Source of the DNA: Enterococcus quebecensis
GTDB lineage: Bacteria > Bacillota > Bacilli > Lactobacillales > Enterococcaceae
Reading direction: 5' to 3'
NCBI RefSeq assembly: GCF_001730365.1
Contig: NZ_MIKB01000001.1
Coordinates: 496,001 to 560,000, forward strand
Length of the DNA stretch: 64,000 nt
Both the position numbers and the translations under genes were made by a program. The notes beneath the pieces are model-generated. The model was not told the DNA's origin and did not search any database. It saw nothing but the letters and a program-made list of their open reading frames with translations. This document shows, piece after piece, positions 1-11,663 of the stretch. Numbering within the stretch: the first letter of the stretch is position 1; every line of letters begins with the position of its first letter.

Positions 1-195
1 GAGATTGAGATTGCTGCAAAACATATTTTGGACACTCGTGATCGTTTGAATAAAATTTTAGCAGAGCGTACTGGCCAACCACTTGAAGTCATTGAACGAG
101 ATACAGATCGTGATAATTTTATGACCGCTCAACAAGCGAAAGAATATGGTTTAATTGATGAAGTAATGGAAAACAGTACTTCACTAAGCAAGTAA
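1..195 (+). CDS. clpP: ATP-dependent Clp protease proteolytic subunit, 3' end only
   Basis: This is the C-terminal 64 residues of ClpP, the serine protease barrel that degrades proteins delivered by Clp ATPases in the cytoplasm. The visible part contains the end of the handle helix and the conserved RDxDRDNFM segment, followed by the [11 protein letters not shown] block typical of ClpP C-termini. The catalytic Ser and His lie upstream of the window. The gene ends in TAA and is followed at once by a strong terminator, so it appears to be the last gene of its transcript. The assignment is firm although only a third of the protein is visible. Confidence 0.93.
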   Translation, partial: EIEIAAKHILDTRDRLNKILAERTGQPLEVIERDTDRDNFMTAQQAKEYGLIDEVMENSTSLSK

Positions 196-202
196 AATAA
201 AT

Positions 203-245
203 AAAAATCCCTAAAATTTCTATAAGGAATTTTAGGGATTTTTAT
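203..245 (+). terminator. Intrinsic terminator of clpP
   Basis: A 15-bp near-perfect stem (AAAAATCCCTAAAAT paired with ATTTTAGGGATTTTT) with a short loop, followed by a T-rich tract, 8 bases after the clpP stop codon. Confidence 0.85.
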
Positions 246-322
246 TTATTAGGCATTTTTATTTATATTGGATACAAAAAACGATACACTTAAGATAGAA
301 AAAACGAAAGGATGGTACTAGA

Positions 323-844
323 ATGGATATTTCAGTTATTGACGCAACAAAAGTTACAACAAAAAATGGTTTGATTGTTGGAGAGGACAACGCTCCTGTA
401 AAAATGGTGGAGTTTATGAATGTTCGATGCCCATATTGCAAAAAATGGTTTGAAGAGTCGTTTGACTTACTAAATGAATATGTCAAAGATGGAAAAGTAC
501 AACGAATCATCAAACTTTTTGATAAAGAAAAAGAAAGTCTTCAGCGTGGAAATGTGATGCACCATCATATTAACTATGATTTGCCAGAAAAAGGATTGAT
601 GGATCTAAAACAAATGTACGCTACTCAAGATCAATGGGGAAACCTTTCTTTAGAAGATGTGGCAGTATTTGCTGAAGATACTTTACAACTAACTAAAAAA
701 GAAGAACCTGCAATCATACAAGCTGTGATCGCCGAAGCCGAAGCCGCAAATATTAAATTTGTACCGACAATCGTGATTGGTGAGCATATCTTTGATGAAT
801 CTGTAACGAAAGAAGAGTTACTTGCTTACTTAAACGAAAAATAA
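323..844 (+). CDS. DsbA-like thioredoxin-fold protein with CPYC motif
   Basis: A 173-residue protein of the thioredoxin-like fold, DsbA/FrnE-like branch. The redox motif Cys-Pro-Tyr-Cys is at residues 36-39 at the start of the first fold helix. A VPT segment near the C-terminus supplies the cis-proline of thioredoxin folds. No signal peptide or membrane segment is present, so it probably acts in the cytoplasm as a thiol-disulfide oxidoreductase; its substrate is unknown. The start follows an AAAGGATGG ribosome binding site, and the gene has its own terminator. It stands alone between clpP and a membrane protein gene. As I recall, a similar gene follows clpP in E. faecalis. Confidence 0.82.
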   Translation: MDISVIDATKVTTKNGLIVGEDNAPVKMVEFMNVRCPYCKKWFEESFDLLNEYVKDGKVQRIIKLFDKEKESLQRGNVMHHHINYDLPEKGLMDLKQMYATQDQWGNLSLEDVAVFAEDTLQLTKKEEPAIIQAVIAEAEAANIKFVPTIVIGEHIFDESVTKEELLAYLNEK

Positions 845-847
845 AAA

Positions 848-888
848 AAATGAGACAAAGCTTTGATAGCTTTGTCTCATTTTTTTTG
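848..888 (+). terminator. Intrinsic terminator of the DsbA-like gene
   Basis: Perfect 12-bp stem ATGAGACAAAGC/GCTTTGTCTCAT with a 7-base loop, preceded by an A-run and followed by eight T residues. Confidence 0.88.
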
Positions 889-1111
889 ATAGTTATGTTC
901 TGTTAAGTCGCATTCACTATTACTTCTCTCTCTAACTTAGACTGAATACTACCTAAAAAACATAAACTATACATTAGCCTATTGATACAGTCCATAATAC
1001 AAAAATCCTTTTTGAAAGAACATCATTGTTTAAAATCAGACATGATTCAGTTATACTTATATTATTGTATACTTGTTACCATTCATATGATGAAGAAAGA
1101 GGATAAAAAAT

Positions 1112-2596
1112 ATGTTAAAACATTACACACCAGCAATAAAAAACTGGGCAAAAGAAAATAGATCTCTATTACTCATGACAGTTCTTATTTATCAAGTACC
1201 CATTTTAGCCATAGGAATAATTAATTTTCCGTATCTTGACGATACTGCTCGGCAAATTACCGGTGCTACTGATTTTGCAAGAAGTTATTCCCGGTGGGTT
1301 AGTGAAATCGCTTCTTGGTTTGTACAAGGAAGTAGACACTTAACAGATCTGGGATTAACTACCCACATTATCACAGGACTTATTTTAGCCGCAGCAAGCA
1401 TCATTGTTGTCTATTGTTTAAATAAAAAAAAATTAGAGGTGTTACCATTAATTGCGTCAACACTTATCGGTTTAAATCCTTGGTTTTTACAAAGTGTGAG
1501 TTTTAGATTCGACAGTCCATATATGGCATTAAGTATTTTTTTCTCCGTTCTTCCTTTTCTATGGTGGGAGAAAAGATCAAAAACTTTCTTTATCTTATCT
1601 ATTATAAGTATTTTTTTCATGTGCAACACTTATCAAGCTTCCTCAGGTATTTACATTATTATGGTATTAGCACTTTCTTTAAATGAAATTTTGTCTAATG
1701 AGAAACACAACCAAACCTACAAAAAAGTATTTTTATCTGGACTTGCATACATTATTGCTATGTTCATTTATGTTATCGAAACAAAATTTAACCCTGAAAT
1801 ATCTGATCGAGGAGATCATGTTGTAATCGCCTCTATAAAAGATATTCCAAAAACAATTTTAACCAATAGCCAAATGTATTTAAATACGGTACAAGAACAA
1901 AGTACTAAGTTGTGGTTATCACTCTTTATAATTTTAATCCTTTTATTTATTGTAACAAGCATCTTAAATTCAAAATTACATTTCTTCAAAAGTATAAGTT
2001 TTGTTGTATTGTATTTGATTTTAGCATCTGTATTAAGCTATGGTGTATTTTTGATTTTCCCTGAAAAATTAGCATTGGTAGCGCCAAGATATGCTTACGG
2101 ATTTAGTGTTTTTGCTTCAATAACGCTCATTTTACTTCTGAGTAAATTAAGCGTATCACCAAACTGGATACGAGTGACTAGTAAAGTGTTTATTTGTTTA
2201 TTTAGCTACTACATGCTTTCATTCCCATTTGTCTATGCCTCTACACTTCACTATCAAAAAGAAGAATTTGAAAAGCAAAGCCTTATCTTGGCTGGGGATT
2301 TGAAAGATTTAATAACACCTGATACAATGGCTATTTACTCAAAATCACTCTTTAAAGACTCTCCTATTTTGATTAATTCTGTGAGAAATTTTCCTATTCT
2401 GAAAGAGATCGTTCCCTCAAATTCAGAGGTCTATTGGCCAAATCAGTTATGGTTTAAAACTTACACTGGAATAAATATTACTATTAATCCACTTAATCCT
2501 AAAATATTCAAAAAAGATCCTAGTGAATTAAAATTTTCTGATTACTATTATGACATCTATGAAAAGAACAATGATTTATATATCATTCCTAAATAA
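1112..2596 (+). CDS. GtrII-like glucosyltransferase-domain membrane protein
   Basis: A 494-residue integral membrane protein with about ten hydrophobic segments. After the first membrane span there is an acidic NFPYLDDTARQ motif and then a YSRWVSE segment, resembling the Y-x-DD-x-x-R...GR signature of the GtrII/glucosyltransferase-domain family. These multispan enzymes are thought to move sugar from a lipid carrier onto a surface polymer. The C-terminal 100 residues form a predicted extracellular domain. The gene is monocistronic, with a weak ribosome binding site (AAGAGGATAAA) and a strong terminator downstream. The acceptor cannot be told from the sequence, and the family assignment rests on motif and topology only. 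Confidence 0.6.
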   Translation: MLKHYTPAIKNWAKENRSLLLMTVLIYQVPILAIGIINFPYLDDTARQITGATDFARSYSRWVSEIASWFVQGSRHLTDLGLTTHIITGLILAAASIIVVYCLNKKKLEVLPLIASTLIGLNPWFLQSVSFRFDSPYMALSIFFSVLPFLWWEKRSKTFFILSIISIFFMCNTYQASSGIYIIMVLALSLNEILSNEKHNQTYKKVFLSGLAYIIAMFIYVIETKFNPEISDRGDHVVIASIKDIPKTILTNSQMYLNTVQEQSTKLWLSLFIILILLFIVTSILNSKLHFFKSISFVVLYLILASVLSYGVFLIFPEKLALVAPRYAYGFSVFASITLILLLSKLSVSPNWIRVTSKVFICLFSYYMLSFPFVYASTLHYQKEEFEKQSLILAGDLKDLITPDTMAIYSKSLFKDSPILINSVRNFPILKEIVPSNSEVYWPNQLWFKTYTGINITINPLNPKIFKKDPSELKFSDYYYDIYEKNNDLYIIPK

Positions 2597-2639
2597 AGAA
2601 ATAAGAACACTGAACTAGATAACTACTATTCGATTTAAA

Positions 2640-2698
2640 ATACTGGCACGTCAAGTTAGAAGGGATTGACCTTTAACTTGACGTGCCAGTATTTTTAT
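2640..2698. terminator. Bidirectional terminator between the GtrII-like gene and whiA
   Basis: A perfect 19-bp stem (2640-2658 with 2674-2692) with a 15-base loop. It has A residues before and T residues after, so it can stop both convergent transcripts. Confidence 0.88.
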
Positions 2699-2771
2699 TA
2701 TAGAGTCTAAAGCCGTAACCAAATGACAGACATCAAATTTTTTAATGAAACTCAAAAAATAGATTCGTCTA

Positions 2772-3707
2772 TCATGCACTTTTCTCTCTCAGTTTATCAG
2801 CAAACTCGTTGATTTTACGAATTCGATGATTGATCCCTGATTTTGATATTGCGCCAGAAGGAATCATTTCTCCCAATTCCTTTAAACTGACTTCTGGATA
2901 TTCCAATCGTAATTCAGCAATTTCTTGAAGTTTTCCCGGTAAAGCTGTTAATCCGACAACACTTTCAATATATTGAATATTTTCGATTTGTTTTGAAGCT
3001 GCATCAATCGTTTTATTAAGGTTGGCCGTTTCACAGTTGACCAAACGGTTAACTGAATTACGCATATCACGTACGATTCGAACATCTTCAAATTTCAGCA
3101 TCGAATTGGTTGCACCGATCAAAGTCAAAAAGTCAGCGATTCTCTCAGCACCTTTTAAATACGATATATATCCGTTCCGACGTTCTAATGTTCGAGCATT
3201 TAAGTCATAGTAATTGAGCATCTGGCAAATATCGTCATTATGTTCTTCATAAATCGAAAATATTTCTAAATGATAACGACTCGTTTCTGGATTATTGACA
3301 GATCCAGAAGCCATAAAAGCACCTCTTAAATAAGACCTCATTTTTTGTGCATTCCCCATAATTTCATCGGATACATGTGTGTTGAACATCATACCATCCA
3401 GAATATCTAAATCTGCAAGTACACTTTTCGTATCTTGTTTCAATCGTACGATGTAGACATTATTCTTTTTGAGTTTCATTTTTTTTCGAACTAATAATTC
3501 TGAACGAACATTGTAATGGTCTTTCAAAAGAGAATAGATACGTCTGGCAATCGCTGCATTTTCCGTTTGGACATTTAAAACAAATTGCTGATTTACAATA
3601 CTCAAGGATCCATTCATTCGAATCAAAGCGGCTAATTCTGCTTTAGCGTGCTCTCGATGAACTTCCAACGTTGTCAGTTCTTTTTTCACATCAGCTGCAA
3701 AAGACAA
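2772..3707 (-). CDS. whiA: DNA-binding protein WhiA
   Basis: A 311-residue homologue of WhiA: an N-terminal degenerate LAGLIDADG homing-endonuclease-like fold followed by a C-terminal helix-turn-helix (around residues 225-305, with [22 protein letters not shown]). In Firmicutes WhiA influences cell division and chromosome segregation. Translation starts at TTG directly behind AGGAGGAAGGAAGA; no in-frame ATG fits this ribosome binding site. It is the last gene of rapZ-yvcK-whiA, 31 bases after yvcK, the order conserved in Bacillus and Enterococcus. Length is normal for the family. Confidence 0.95.
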   Translation of the reverse strand: MSFAADVKKELTTLEVHREHAKAELAALIRMNGSLSIVNQQFVLNVQTENAAIARRIYSLLKDHYNVRSELLVRKKMKLKKNNVYIVRLKQDTKSVLADLDILDGMMFNTHVSDEIMGNAQKMRSYLRGAFMASGSVNNPETSRYHLEIFSIYEEHNDDICQMLNYYDLNARTLERRNGYISYLKGAERIADFLTLIGATNSMLKFEDVRIVRDMRNSVNRLVNCETANLNKTIDAASKQIENIQYIESVVGLTALPGKLQEIAELRLEYPEVSLKELGEMIPSGAISKSGINHRIRKINEFADKLREKSA

Positions 3708-3738
3708 TCTTCCTTCCTCCTTTCTTACTTTTTAAGGT

Positions 3739-4737
3739 TTAATATTTTGCGCCAAAAACGATGCGGAATAATTCATCCACAACCTTATCTCCATCATGGA
3801 AAACACCGCCGTCCCTTAATTTTAGAAAGTCGGTAGAAATCACACGGCACCCTTCATCTCTTAAAGTTTGGAAATCATGCTCTACTTGAACTAAATACTC
3901 ATCATAAATTTCAGGATCCATATAACCGTCTGGCACTTTTTCGGTATTAACTAAAACTGTATCAATAAATTTACTTTTTAGATGCTCATGTAATACGCAG
4001 ACATGATCTGCGTCAGTAAAGTGTTCTGTTTCACCTTTTTGTGTCATGATGTTGCAAATGTAAACAACCTCACCTGTTGCATTGATGATCGCTTCGCCGA
4101 TTTCACTGATTACCAAGTTGGGTAAAATACTCGTAAACATACTCCCAGGCCCTAAAACAATCATATCTGCTTCTTCAATTGCTTTGACTACTTTTCTAGC
4201 TGCTTTTGGTTGTTCATCATCATGTGTGTTCGTTACAAATACATGATCAATCGTTTTTCGATCAATAGCAATGCTCGATTCTCCAACTGCAACTGTGCCG
4301 TCTTTAAAAACAGCATGAAGTGTCAACGGTCTTTCTGAAGATGGATAAATGTGTCCATCCACATGCATCATTTTTGAAAGTAATTGAATGGCTTCATAGG
4401 TACTGTTACGCATTTCTGATACAGCAGCAATAATTAGATTACCAATCGCATGATTAGCAAAATATTTATCTGACTTGTCAAAGCGATATTGAAAGATATC
4501 TTCATAGAGTTGAGGCATGTCTGATAGAGCAACAAGTACGTTTCTCAAATCACCTGGCGGCGTCATATTCATCGATTCACGTATTTCACCGCTACTTCCG
4601 CCATCATCAGCTACAGTTACAACTGCCGTGATATCCGCACTTTGATTTCGTAAGCTTTTTAAAATTACTGGTAAACCGGTCCCACCGCCAACAACAACAA
4701 TTTTTGGTTTTCTAATACGGTACGTTTTCATTTTCAT
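3739..4737 (-). CDS. yvcK: YvcK/CofD-like UDP-GlcNAc-binding morphogenesis factor
   Basis: A 332-residue cytoplasmic protein of the CofD/YvcK family. The N-terminal [16 protein letters not shown] is the nucleotide-binding loop and [16 protein letters not shown] is the second family motif. In B. subtilis and Listeria, YvcK binds UDP-sugars and is needed for cell-wall homeostasis under gluconeogenic conditions. Its start overlaps the rapZ stop codon (ATGA), implying translational coupling. A second possible start lies two codons downstream (Met3), but the overlap favours the first. Confidence 0.94.
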   Translation of the reverse strand: MKMKTYRIRKPKIVVVGGGTGLPVILKSLRNQSADITAVVTVADDGGSSGEIRESMNMTPPGDLRNVLVALSDMPQLYEDIFQYRFDKSDKYFANHAIGNLIIAAVSEMRNSTYEAIQLLSKMMHVDGHIYPSSERPLTLHAVFKDGTVAVGESSIAIDRKTIDHVFVTNTHDDEQPKAARKVVKAIEEADMIVLGPGSMFTSILPNLVISEIGEAIINATGEVVYICNIMTQKGETEHFTDADHVCVLHEHLKSKFIDTVLVNTEKVPDGYMDPEIYDEYLVQVEHDFQTLRDEGCRVISTDFLKLRDGGVFHDGDKVVDELFRIVFGAKY

Positions 4738-5618
4738 GAACGATTCACCGTCTCTTTACGTTTCCCTTTATCACGATGAGTAATATTAACATGATAATCT
4801 TGACTTAACTCTTTAGCAACACGTTCTGTCAAAGCAACAGAACGATGCTGACCACCAGTACAGCCGATCGCAATCGTTACACTTGATTTCCCCTCTTTTT
4901 CATAACCTGGCATCACGTGTTTTAATAAATCGATAAAACGAGTATAAAAGCTCTCTGTTTCTGGAAAACTCATCACATAGTCATAAACGGACTGATCTTG
5001 ACCTGTGAGTGGTCTTAACTCTGGAATATAGTGTGGATTCGGTAAAAAACGAACATCCATCACAATGTCTGCATCAATCGGTAATCCATATTTAAAACCA
5101 AAAGAAACCAATTCAACACGAAATTCATGGGTATCTCTAGATTTAAATTCATCATTGATTCTTTCACGTAACTGTCTAGGAGATAAGTCAGTCGTATCAA
5201 TAACAACCTGAGCATCTCCTCTAATTTCTTCAAGAATTGCCCGTTCTTTTCTAATACCTTCTGTAACCAAACCATCCATTGCCAGTGGATGAGCACGACG
5301 AGTTTCTTTATAGCGGGAAACAAGTTCCTCGTCAGTTGCATCTAAGAACATAATTGTGGTATCGATAAGATTGGTATTCTCTAGTTCTACCAACATATCT
5401 TGAATTTCTCTGAAAAAATTTCTTGATCGTAAATCAATAACTAACGCTATTTTTGTCACTTTTCCAGATTCTTTGATCAATTCCCAAAACTTAGGAATCA
5501 AACTTGGGGGCATATTATCAATACAAAAATACCCCATATCTTCAAAACTTTGAATGGCTACAGTCTTCCCTGCTCCGCTCATTCCAGTAATTATCACTAA
5601 TTGTAAATTATCAGCCAT
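4734..5618 (-). CDS. rapZ: RapZ/YvcJ nucleotide-binding protein
   Basis: A 294-residue P-loop protein. The Walker A motif GMSGAGKT is at about residues 11-18. The C-terminal domain carries the [17 protein letters not shown] signature of the RapZ family. In enteric bacteria RapZ is an RNase E adaptor sensing glucosamine-6-phosphate; in Gram-positives (YvcJ) it binds and hydrolyses nucleotides and its target is less clear. It is the first gene of the rapZ-yvcK-whiA operon, preceded by AAAGGAGCGC and a TATAAT -10 box. Length is normal. Confidence 0.94.
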   Translation of the reverse strand: MADNLQLVIITGMSGAGKTVAIQSFEDMGYFCIDNMPPSLIPKFWELIKESGKVTKIALVIDLRSRNFFREIQDMLVELENTNLIDTTIMFLDATDEELVSRYKETRRAHPLAMDGLVTEGIRKERAILEEIRGDAQVVIDTTDLSPRQLRERINDEFKSRDTHEFRVELVSFGFKYGLPIDADIVMDVRFLPNPHYIPELRPLTGQDQSVYDYVMSFPETESFYTRFIDLLKHVMPGYEKEGKSSVTIAIGCTGGQHRSVALTERVAKELSQDYHVNITHRDKGKRKETVNRS

Positions 5619-5648
5619 TTCTAGCGCTCCTTTAGAAACATTTTACTA

Positions 5649-5654
5649 ATTATA
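5649..5654 (-). promoter_or_regulatory. Probable -10 box of the rapZ-yvcK-whiA operon
   Basis: A perfect TATAAT on the minus strand, 31 bases upstream of the rapZ start codon. The -35 region is poor, so the start site is an inference from this element alone. Confidence 0.5.
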
Positions 5655-5754
5655 GCATCCCGGGCGTATCAAAGAAAGCTTTTCAACCAATTCTTAACTT
5701 CCACTCAGATTTTTTAGGAATTATCACTCCAGTTAGATAGAAATAAGATGAGCA

Positions 5755-5806
5755 AAAAAGAAGGTTCTAGAGTCTAACTCTTCGAGTTAGACTCTAGAAC
5801 CTTAAA
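5755..5806 (-). terminator. Long perfect hairpin terminator downstream of the 68-residue gene
   Basis: A 20-bp perfect inverted repeat (5761-5780 with 5784-5803) around a 3-base TTC loop. Read on the minus strand it is followed by a CTTCTTTTTT tract, so it would end transcripts coming from 6153. The rest of 5804-5946 holds a weaker imperfect hairpin at 5887-5918 and no gene. Confidence 0.75.
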
Positions 5807-5946
5807 ATCCGAATAAACGGTGAGACGAAAGCAGCTCCTTTAGGAATAAGCTAAACACTCTCTTCCAAAATACTGTATACGAATAAGACTGTAATACCGT
5901 ATTTGGTACTACAGTCTTTTAATACAAATTTAAATAATTAAGATTA

Positions 5947-6153
5947 CTAAGCATCTTCAATTACATTAAAGTAATCTAAATCTAAAATAGGATCATCGCA
6001 ATTTATGCTTGAACGATCAGCCGGGTGACATTTAACGACTCTGACTTGTAAATCATCTTCCTTTTTTGAGATGGCTTCTCCTACAAAAAACCAAGAAAAA
6101 TTTGATCCATGACAAACATATTGGGCGCCAACTTTAATTTCTCTTTTTTCCAA
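5947..6153 (-). CDS. Small unrecognised protein (68 residues)
   Basis: An open reading frame of 68 codons starting with TTG, 11 bases after GGAAGGA. No in-frame ATG is available. The protein is soluble and acidic, starts MEKREIKVGAQYVCHGS and contains three cysteines. The GSNFSWFFVGEAISKKEDDLQVRVVK region suggests a small beta-rich (SH3-like or DUF) fold, which is an inference from pattern only. It stands alone between terminators, so it is probably monocistronic. I do not recognise the family. A reading frame with a good ribosome binding site and its own terminator argues that it is real. Confidence 0.55.
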   Translation of the reverse strand: MEKREIKVGAQYVCHGSNFSWFFVGEAISKKEDDLQVRVVKCHPADRSSINCDDPILDLDYFNVIEDA

Positions 6154-6589
6154 GAAAAAATCATCCTTCCATACTTTTCGTATGTATAGAATATCATGAT
6201 TTCTAAAAAAAAATCACTCAACTTCCGTTTATATATTCTCTTTTTTTGACAATTTTTAAATTAAAATAACTAAAAAAACATTTTTTTAACTATCTTTATT
6301 ATTTTTCTCTCATTTTTATTTGCAAAACCTTACTTTCTCCCTTATAAGGACAAGGTACAGCCATTTAAATACAAAAAGACAGCCTTTATATAATAAAGGC
6401 TGTGCTTTTCTTTTTTGAACGGATTACTTATAGGAAGAAAGATATATACCAATTAGGTTGAACAATATATCCATCTGTTTGTTATTTTACTTTAACAAGT
6501 TGAATAATTCAATAGGTATAGATAAATTTCATCTAATTTTCATACTTATAAAAAACAACAATCACGCTCCAAAAATGGAGCAGACCAAT
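6154..6589. other. Gene-free AT-rich spacer with two hairpins
   Basis: 436 bases without a credible coding region. It holds the upstream region of the 68-residue gene, a terminator-like hairpin at 6373-6416 (ACAGCCTTTA/TAAAGGCTGT, T- and A-flanked, so bidirectional) and a small hairpin at 6564-6580 (GCTCC/GGAGC) just after uvrA that may be its weak terminator. Nothing else was recognised. Confidence 0.6.
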
Positions 6590-9406
6590 TTATAAAACTC
6601 GTTTTAAATATTTCCCCGTATAGCTTGCTTTAACTTTTGCTACTTCTTCTGGCGTTCCTGTTGCAACAATTGTTCCGCCCCCATCTCCACCTTCTGGGCC
6701 TAGATCAATCACGTGATCTGCTGATTTAATTACATCTAAATTATGCTCAATCACAAGAACAGTATTACCTGCTTCAACAAGTCTTTCTAATACAAGTAGC
6801 AATCGAGCTATATCATCTGTATGCAACCCTGTTGTCGGTTCATCCAGAATATAGAAATTTTTACCATTTGAGTTTTTGTGTAGCTCACTAGCAAGTTTCA
6901 TCCGTTGTGCTTCTCCACCAGATAGCGTAGTTGCCGGCTGCCCCAGGGTAACATAACCTAACCCCACATCGACAATTGTTTTTAGCTTACGATGAATTTT
7001 TGGAATATGTTTAAAAAATTCTACCGCATCTTCCACTGTTAAATCCAAAATATCGGATATATTCTTCCCTTTATAATGAACTTCCAACGTCTCTGAATTG
7101 TACCGTTTACCATGGCAAACTTCACAAGGGACATAAACATCTGGTAAAAAATGCATTTCGATCTTAATGATCCCATCTCCACGACAAGCTTCACAGCGTC
7201 CGCCTTTAACATTAAAACTAAATCGTCCTTTTTTATAACCACGAACTTTTGCTTCATTTGTCTTTGCAAATAAATCACGAATATCATCAAACACACTTGT
7301 ATATGTTGCAGGATTACTTCGCGGTGTTCGTCCAATTGGGCTTTGGTCAATATCAATAATTTTTTCGATATTGTCATAACCTGTGATACTTTTGTGTTTA
7401 CCAGGCTTATTAGAATTGCGATTAATTTTTTGCGCTAACGCTTTTTTCAAAATTTGATTAACTAACGTACTTTTCCCCGATCCGGAAACCCCAGTCACTG
7501 TAACAAACTCACCCAAAGGAAATTCAACTGTTACATTTTTCAAATTATTTTCAGTAGCACCTGTCACTTTAATTTTCTTGCCATTCCCTTTACGACGCTC
7601 TTTAGGGACTGGGATGACTTTTTTACCTGAAAGATATTGTCCTGTTAATGATTTTGGATTTTTAGCTACCTCATCAGGTGTTCCAGAGGCAACGATTTCT
7701 CCACCTAAATGTCCAGCCCCAGGTCCAACGTCAATCAAATAATCAGATGCCCGCATCGTATCTTCATCATGTTCAACAACAATTAATGTATTCCCTAGAT
7801 CTCTCATTTTCTTAAGAGATTCAATCAATCGATCATTGTCTCGCTGATGTAGCCCAATCGATGGTTCATCTAAAATATACAACACGCCAGATAAATTTGA
7901 ACCAATCTGTGTTGCCAAGCGAATACGTTGTGCTTCTCCGCCCGATAATGTCCCAGCTGCTCGGCTTAGTGTTAAATAGTCCAATCCGACATTTTTCAAA
8001 AAGTTCAAACGATCTTCTACTTCTTTTAGGATTGGTTTTGCAATTACTTGTTCTTGTTCAGATAAAGTTACGGTTTCAAAAAATTTCACCGCATTTTTAA
8101 TTGCCAATTCACTGACTTGACCGATATTCGTATTATCAATTTTGACAGATAAAGCTTGAGGATTTAAACGATAACCTTTACATGTTTGACAGGTTAATTC
8201 AGTCATATATAAACGCATTTGGTCACGAGTAAAATCGCTGTTGGTTTCATGATAGCGACGTTTAATATTCGTCAACACGCCTTCAAAAGGAACCTCTACA
8301 TCACGTACACCGCCAAAATCATTTTCATAATGAAAATGGAAGAGTTCACCATTGGAACCATTTAAAATAATCTCTTGATGTTCTTCTGGTAGTTCATTAA
8401 AGGCAGTATCCATATCGATATTAAAACTGTCAGCTGCTTGTTCTAACATTTGCGGATAATATTGAGAACTGATTGGATTCCAAGGAGCAATTGCACCTTC
8501 ATGTAGCGTTTTAGTTGGATCTGGAATCACTAAATCACGATCGACTTCCAACTTGATACCCAAACCATCACAATCCGAACATGCTCCAAACGGTGCATTG
8601 AAAGAGAATAATCTTGGCTCTAATTCCCCCACAGTAAAACCGCAATATGGACAAGCATAGTGCTCGCTAAAAAGTATCTCTTCTCCATCAATCACGTCTA
8701 CTAAAGCATACCCATCAGCTAAACGTAATGCCGCTTCAAATGAATCAAACAAACGAGATCTAATCCCTTCTTTGACAACGATTCGGTCAATCACGATTGC
8801 AATATCATGTTTTTTATTTTTTTCAAGTTCAGGTGCTTCACTTACATCATAAGTTTCCCCATCTACACGCATCCGAACATAACCTTCACGTTGAATCATA
8901 TCAAAGATCTTTTTATGTTGCCCTTTTTTCTTAACGATCACAGGCGCTAGTACTTGAATTTTAGTTTTTTCTGGCAGCTCCAGTACTTTATCCACCATCT
9001 GTTCAACAGATTGACTAGTAATTTCAGTACCATCGTTAGGACAAATCGGGTGACCGACACGAGCAAACAACAGTCTTAGGTAATCATTGATTTCGGTTAC
9101 TGTCCCAACTGTTGAGCGTGGATTTTTACTCGTTGTTTTTTGATCGATTGAAATCGCTGGACTCAAACCATCAATACTATCTACATCTGGTTTATCCATT
9201 TGTCCTAAAAATTGTCGTGCATATGCAGACAAACTCTCTACATAGCGACGCTGACCCTCAGCATATAATGTATCAAAAGCCAACGAACTTTTTCCTGAAC
9301 CAGATAAACCAGTCACTACAACCATTTTGTCACGAGGAATCGTAACATCTATATTTTTTAAATTATGTGCGCGTGCACCATGAATAACGATTTTATCATT
9401 TGCCAT
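6590..9406 (-). CDS. uvrA: Excinuclease ABC subunit A
   Basis: A 938-residue UvrA, the damage-recognising ATPase of nucleotide excision repair. Two ABC ATPase halves are visible: Walker [10 protein letters not shown] near residue 35 and GVSGSGKST near residue 643, with ABC signatures [11 protein letters not shown] and [11 protein letters not shown]. Zinc-finger cysteine pairs (CPYCG...[14 protein letters not shown]...CEVCHG) are intact. I place the start at the ATG behind AAAGGAGATCAGCA, because the protein then begins [16 protein letters not shown] as in the family. The open frame extends 32 codons further upstream without support. It lies 123 bases downstream of uvrB in the same orientation, so it is probably co-transcribed. 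Confidence 0.97.
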   Translation of the reverse strand: MANDKIVIHGARAHNLKNIDVTIPRDKMVVVTGLSGSGKSSLAFDTLYAEGQRRYVESLSAYARQFLGQMDKPDVDSIDGLSPAISIDQKTTSKNPRSTVGTVTEINDYLRLLFARVGHPICPNDGTEITSQSVEQMVDKVLELPEKTKIQVLAPVIVKKKGQHKKIFDMIQREGYVRMRVDGETYDVSEAPELEKNKKHDIAIVIDRIVVKEGIRSRLFDSFEAALRLADGYALVDVIDGEEILFSEHYACPYCGFTVGELEPRLFSFNAPFGACSDCDGLGIKLEVDRDLVIPDPTKTLHEGAIAPWNPISSQYYPQMLEQAADSFNIDMDTAFNELPEEHQEIILNGSNGELFHFHYENDFGGVRDVEVPFEGVLTNIKRRYHETNSDFTRDQMRLYMTELTCQTCKGYRLNPQALSVKIDNTNIGQVSELAIKNAVKFFETVTLSEQEQVIAKPILKEVEDRLNFLKNVGLDYLTLSRAAGTLSGGEAQRIRLATQIGSNLSGVLYILDEPSIGLHQRDNDRLIESLKKMRDLGNTLIVVEHDEDTMRASDYLIDVGPGAGHLGGEIVASGTPDEVAKNPKSLTGQYLSGKKVIPVPKERRKGNGKKIKVTGATENNLKNVTVEFPLGEFVTVTGVSGSGKSTLVNQILKKALAQKINRNSNKPGKHKSITGYDNIEKIIDIDQSPIGRTPRSNPATYTSVFDDIRDLFAKTNEAKVRGYKKGRFSFNVKGGRCEACRGDGIIKIEMHFLPDVYVPCEVCHGKRYNSETLEVHYKGKNISDILDLTVEDAVEFFKHIPKIHRKLKTIVDVGLGYVTLGQPATTLSGGEAQRMKLASELHKNSNGKNFYILDEPTTGLHTDDIARLLLVLERLVEAGNTVLVIEHNLDVIKSADHVIDLGPEGGDGGGTIVATGTPEEVAKVKASYTGKYLKRVL

Positions 9407-9529
9407 TGCTGATCTCCTTTGCTGTGAAATAAAGCGATATTTTTTTAACTGGGGCTTACTCATCAAAATCTTGTCGTAGATGGACACTATTGAACAGTAC
9501 AAAATAACCCCATAGAAGTTTGCTCACTT

Positions 9530-11524
9530 CTATTCTCCTGCTTTCAACTCCAGAATCGTGTCTCTTAAAGTTGCTGCGGTTTCAAAATCTAATGCTTTGG
9601 CAGCTTCCCTCATTTCTTTTTCTAATTTCATCAATAAATCAGCTTTTTCCTGACGAGTAAGTTCATGATATGATTTATCGATTTTGAAAGGTTCGCCTTT
9701 TTCATTTGTCTTAGTAATCGAAATTAACTCACGGATTTCTTTAATAATTGTTTTAGGCACAATACCATGTTCTTCATTGTATTGTTCTTGGATTGAACGA
9801 CGGCGTGCAGTTTCATCAATTGCCTTTTGCATCGAATCCGTCATTTTGTCTGCATACATAATGACTCTTCCGTCTGAGTTACGAGCGGCACGTCCGATTG
9901 TTTGAATCAATGAACGCTCACTTCTTAAGAAACCTTCTTTATCTGCATCCAAAATCGCAATTAATGACACTTCTGGCACGTCTAATCCTTCACGAAGTAA
10001 ATTAATCCCAATTAACACATCGAATTCACCTAAACGTAAATCACGAATGATTTCAGTTCGTTCTAAGGTCTTGATGTCACTGTGGAGATACTTAACTTTG
10101 ATTCCTAGTTCTTTAAGATAATCTGTTAAATCCTCAGACATTTTCTTTGTTAAAGTTGTAATAAATACACGTTGATCTTTTTCCACACGCTCATGTATTT
10201 CACCGACTAGATCGTCAATTTGTCCCATGATTGGACGAACTTCAATCAATGGATCTAAAAGCCCCGTTGGTCGAATGATCTGCGGAATCACAGTATCTGT
10301 TTGTTCATATTCGTATGGTCCAGGAGTTGCCGAAACATAAACAACCTGATTAACATGCTTTTCAAATTCTTCTAATCGCAGTGGTCGATTATCCAATGCA
10401 CTTGGCAAACGGAACCCATAATCTACCAACATTTGTTTTCTCGCACGATCTCCATTATACATCCCTCGTACTTGAGGCATAGTAACATGTGATTCGTCAA
10501 TGACTAATAGAAAATCATCTGGGAAGAAATCAATCAACGTATATGGAGGTTCACCTTCTGAACGACCATCCATATGACGAGAATAGTTTTCAATTCCTGA
10601 TGTATAACCCATTTCCCGCATCATTTCAATATCATAATTCGTTCGTTGTTCTAAACGTTGAGCTTCTAATAATTTATTTTCATTACGAAGGACTTTTAAT
10701 CGAGCGTCCAATTCTTCTTGAATTTGTGAAATCGCATGTTCCATATGATCTTCATTAGTAACAAAGTGAGTTGCTGGGAAGATGGCAACATGTTCTGTTT
10801 CACCAATAATTTCGCCTGTTAAAGCATCTACTTCTCTGATTCGTTCGATTTCATCTCCAAAAAATTCAACTCTCAAAGCATGCTCATCCCGTGATGCGGG
10901 GAAAATTTCTACAACGTCACCTCTTACACGGAAACGTCCACGCTGAAAATCAATATCATTTCGTTCAAACTGAATATTCACTAGACTTGTCAATAACTGA
11001 TTACGATCCATTTCCATTCCTACACGAATAGAAACAACTTGTTCACTGTACTCTTTAGGATCACCTAACCCGAATATACATGACACAGAAGCAACAACAA
11101 TAACATCATTTCGTTCTAGTAAAGAACTGGTTGCTGAATGTCGTAACTTATCAATTTCATCATTAATACTGGCATCTTTTTCTATATATGTATCACTAGA
11201 GGGAACATAGGCTTCTGGTTGATAATAGTCATAATAACTAACAAAATACTCGACTGCGTTATTGGGAAAGAATTCTTTAAATTCTCCATAAAGCTGTCCA
11301 GCTAACGTCTTATTATGAGCAATAACCAATGTTGGTTTGTTTACTTCTGTTATCACATTTGAAATCGTAAATGTCTTCCCAGTTCCTGTGGCACCAAGCA
11401 AGATTTGCGCCTTTTCTCCACCTTCGATACCTTCAACTAACTTTTTGATTGCTTCTGGCTGATCTCCATCCGGCTTGTATTTTGATACTAAGTCAAATGT
11501 ATTGGAGGTCTCTCTTTCTATCAT
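9530..11524 (-). CDS. uvrB: Excinuclease ABC subunit B
   Basis: A 664-residue UvrB, the helicase-fold subunit that verifies damage after UvrA loading and recruits UvrC. Walker A GATGTGKT is at about residues 43-50, and the beta-hairpin region [12 protein letters not shown], motif DESH, and motif VI (IQTIGRAAR) are present. The C-terminal UVR domain (around residues 625-660, [22 protein letters not shown]) that contacts UvrA/UvrC is complete. It is the first gene of the uvrB-uvrA pair. The upstream region has an SOS-box-like sequence overlapping the promoter. Confidence 0.97.
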   Translation of the reverse strand: MIERETSNTFDLVSKYKPDGDQPEAIKKLVEGIEGGEKAQILLGATGTGKTFTISNVITEVNKPTLVIAHNKTLAGQLYGEFKEFFPNNAVEYFVSYYDYYQPEAYVPSSDTYIEKDASINDEIDKLRHSATSSLLERNDVIVVASVSCIFGLGDPKEYSEQVVSIRVGMEMDRNQLLTSLVNIQFERNDIDFQRGRFRVRGDVVEIFPASRDEHALRVEFFGDEIERIREVDALTGEIIGETEHVAIFPATHFVTNEDHMEHAISQIQEELDARLKVLRNENKLLEAQRLEQRTNYDIEMMREMGYTSGIENYSRHMDGRSEGEPPYTLIDFFPDDFLLVIDESHVTMPQVRGMYNGDRARKQMLVDYGFRLPSALDNRPLRLEEFEKHVNQVVYVSATPGPYEYEQTDTVIPQIIRPTGLLDPLIEVRPIMGQIDDLVGEIHERVEKDQRVFITTLTKKMSEDLTDYLKELGIKVKYLHSDIKTLERTEIIRDLRLGEFDVLIGINLLREGLDVPEVSLIAILDADKEGFLRSERSLIQTIGRAARNSDGRVIMYADKMTDSMQKAIDETARRRSIQEQYNEEHGIVPKTIIKEIRELISITKTNEKGEPFKIDKSYHELTRQEKADLLMKLEKEMREAAKALDFETAATLRDTILELKAGE

Positions 11525-11663
11525 TCAACATCCTCCTCTTACTCTATTTAATTGTTGATTCGATTTCGTCCTAGGCAAAGTAATTCATCATGTTTCTTTG
11601 ATTATTCAGTCTACTTTAAATAGGAAGCTTCTTCTTTAAAATATCAAATAAGTATCTACAAAT

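Noticed and set aside
9407-9502. N-terminal extension of UvrA by 32 residues
   Set aside because: No homology to the family and no ribosome binding site; AAAGGAG lies before the internal ATG at 9406.
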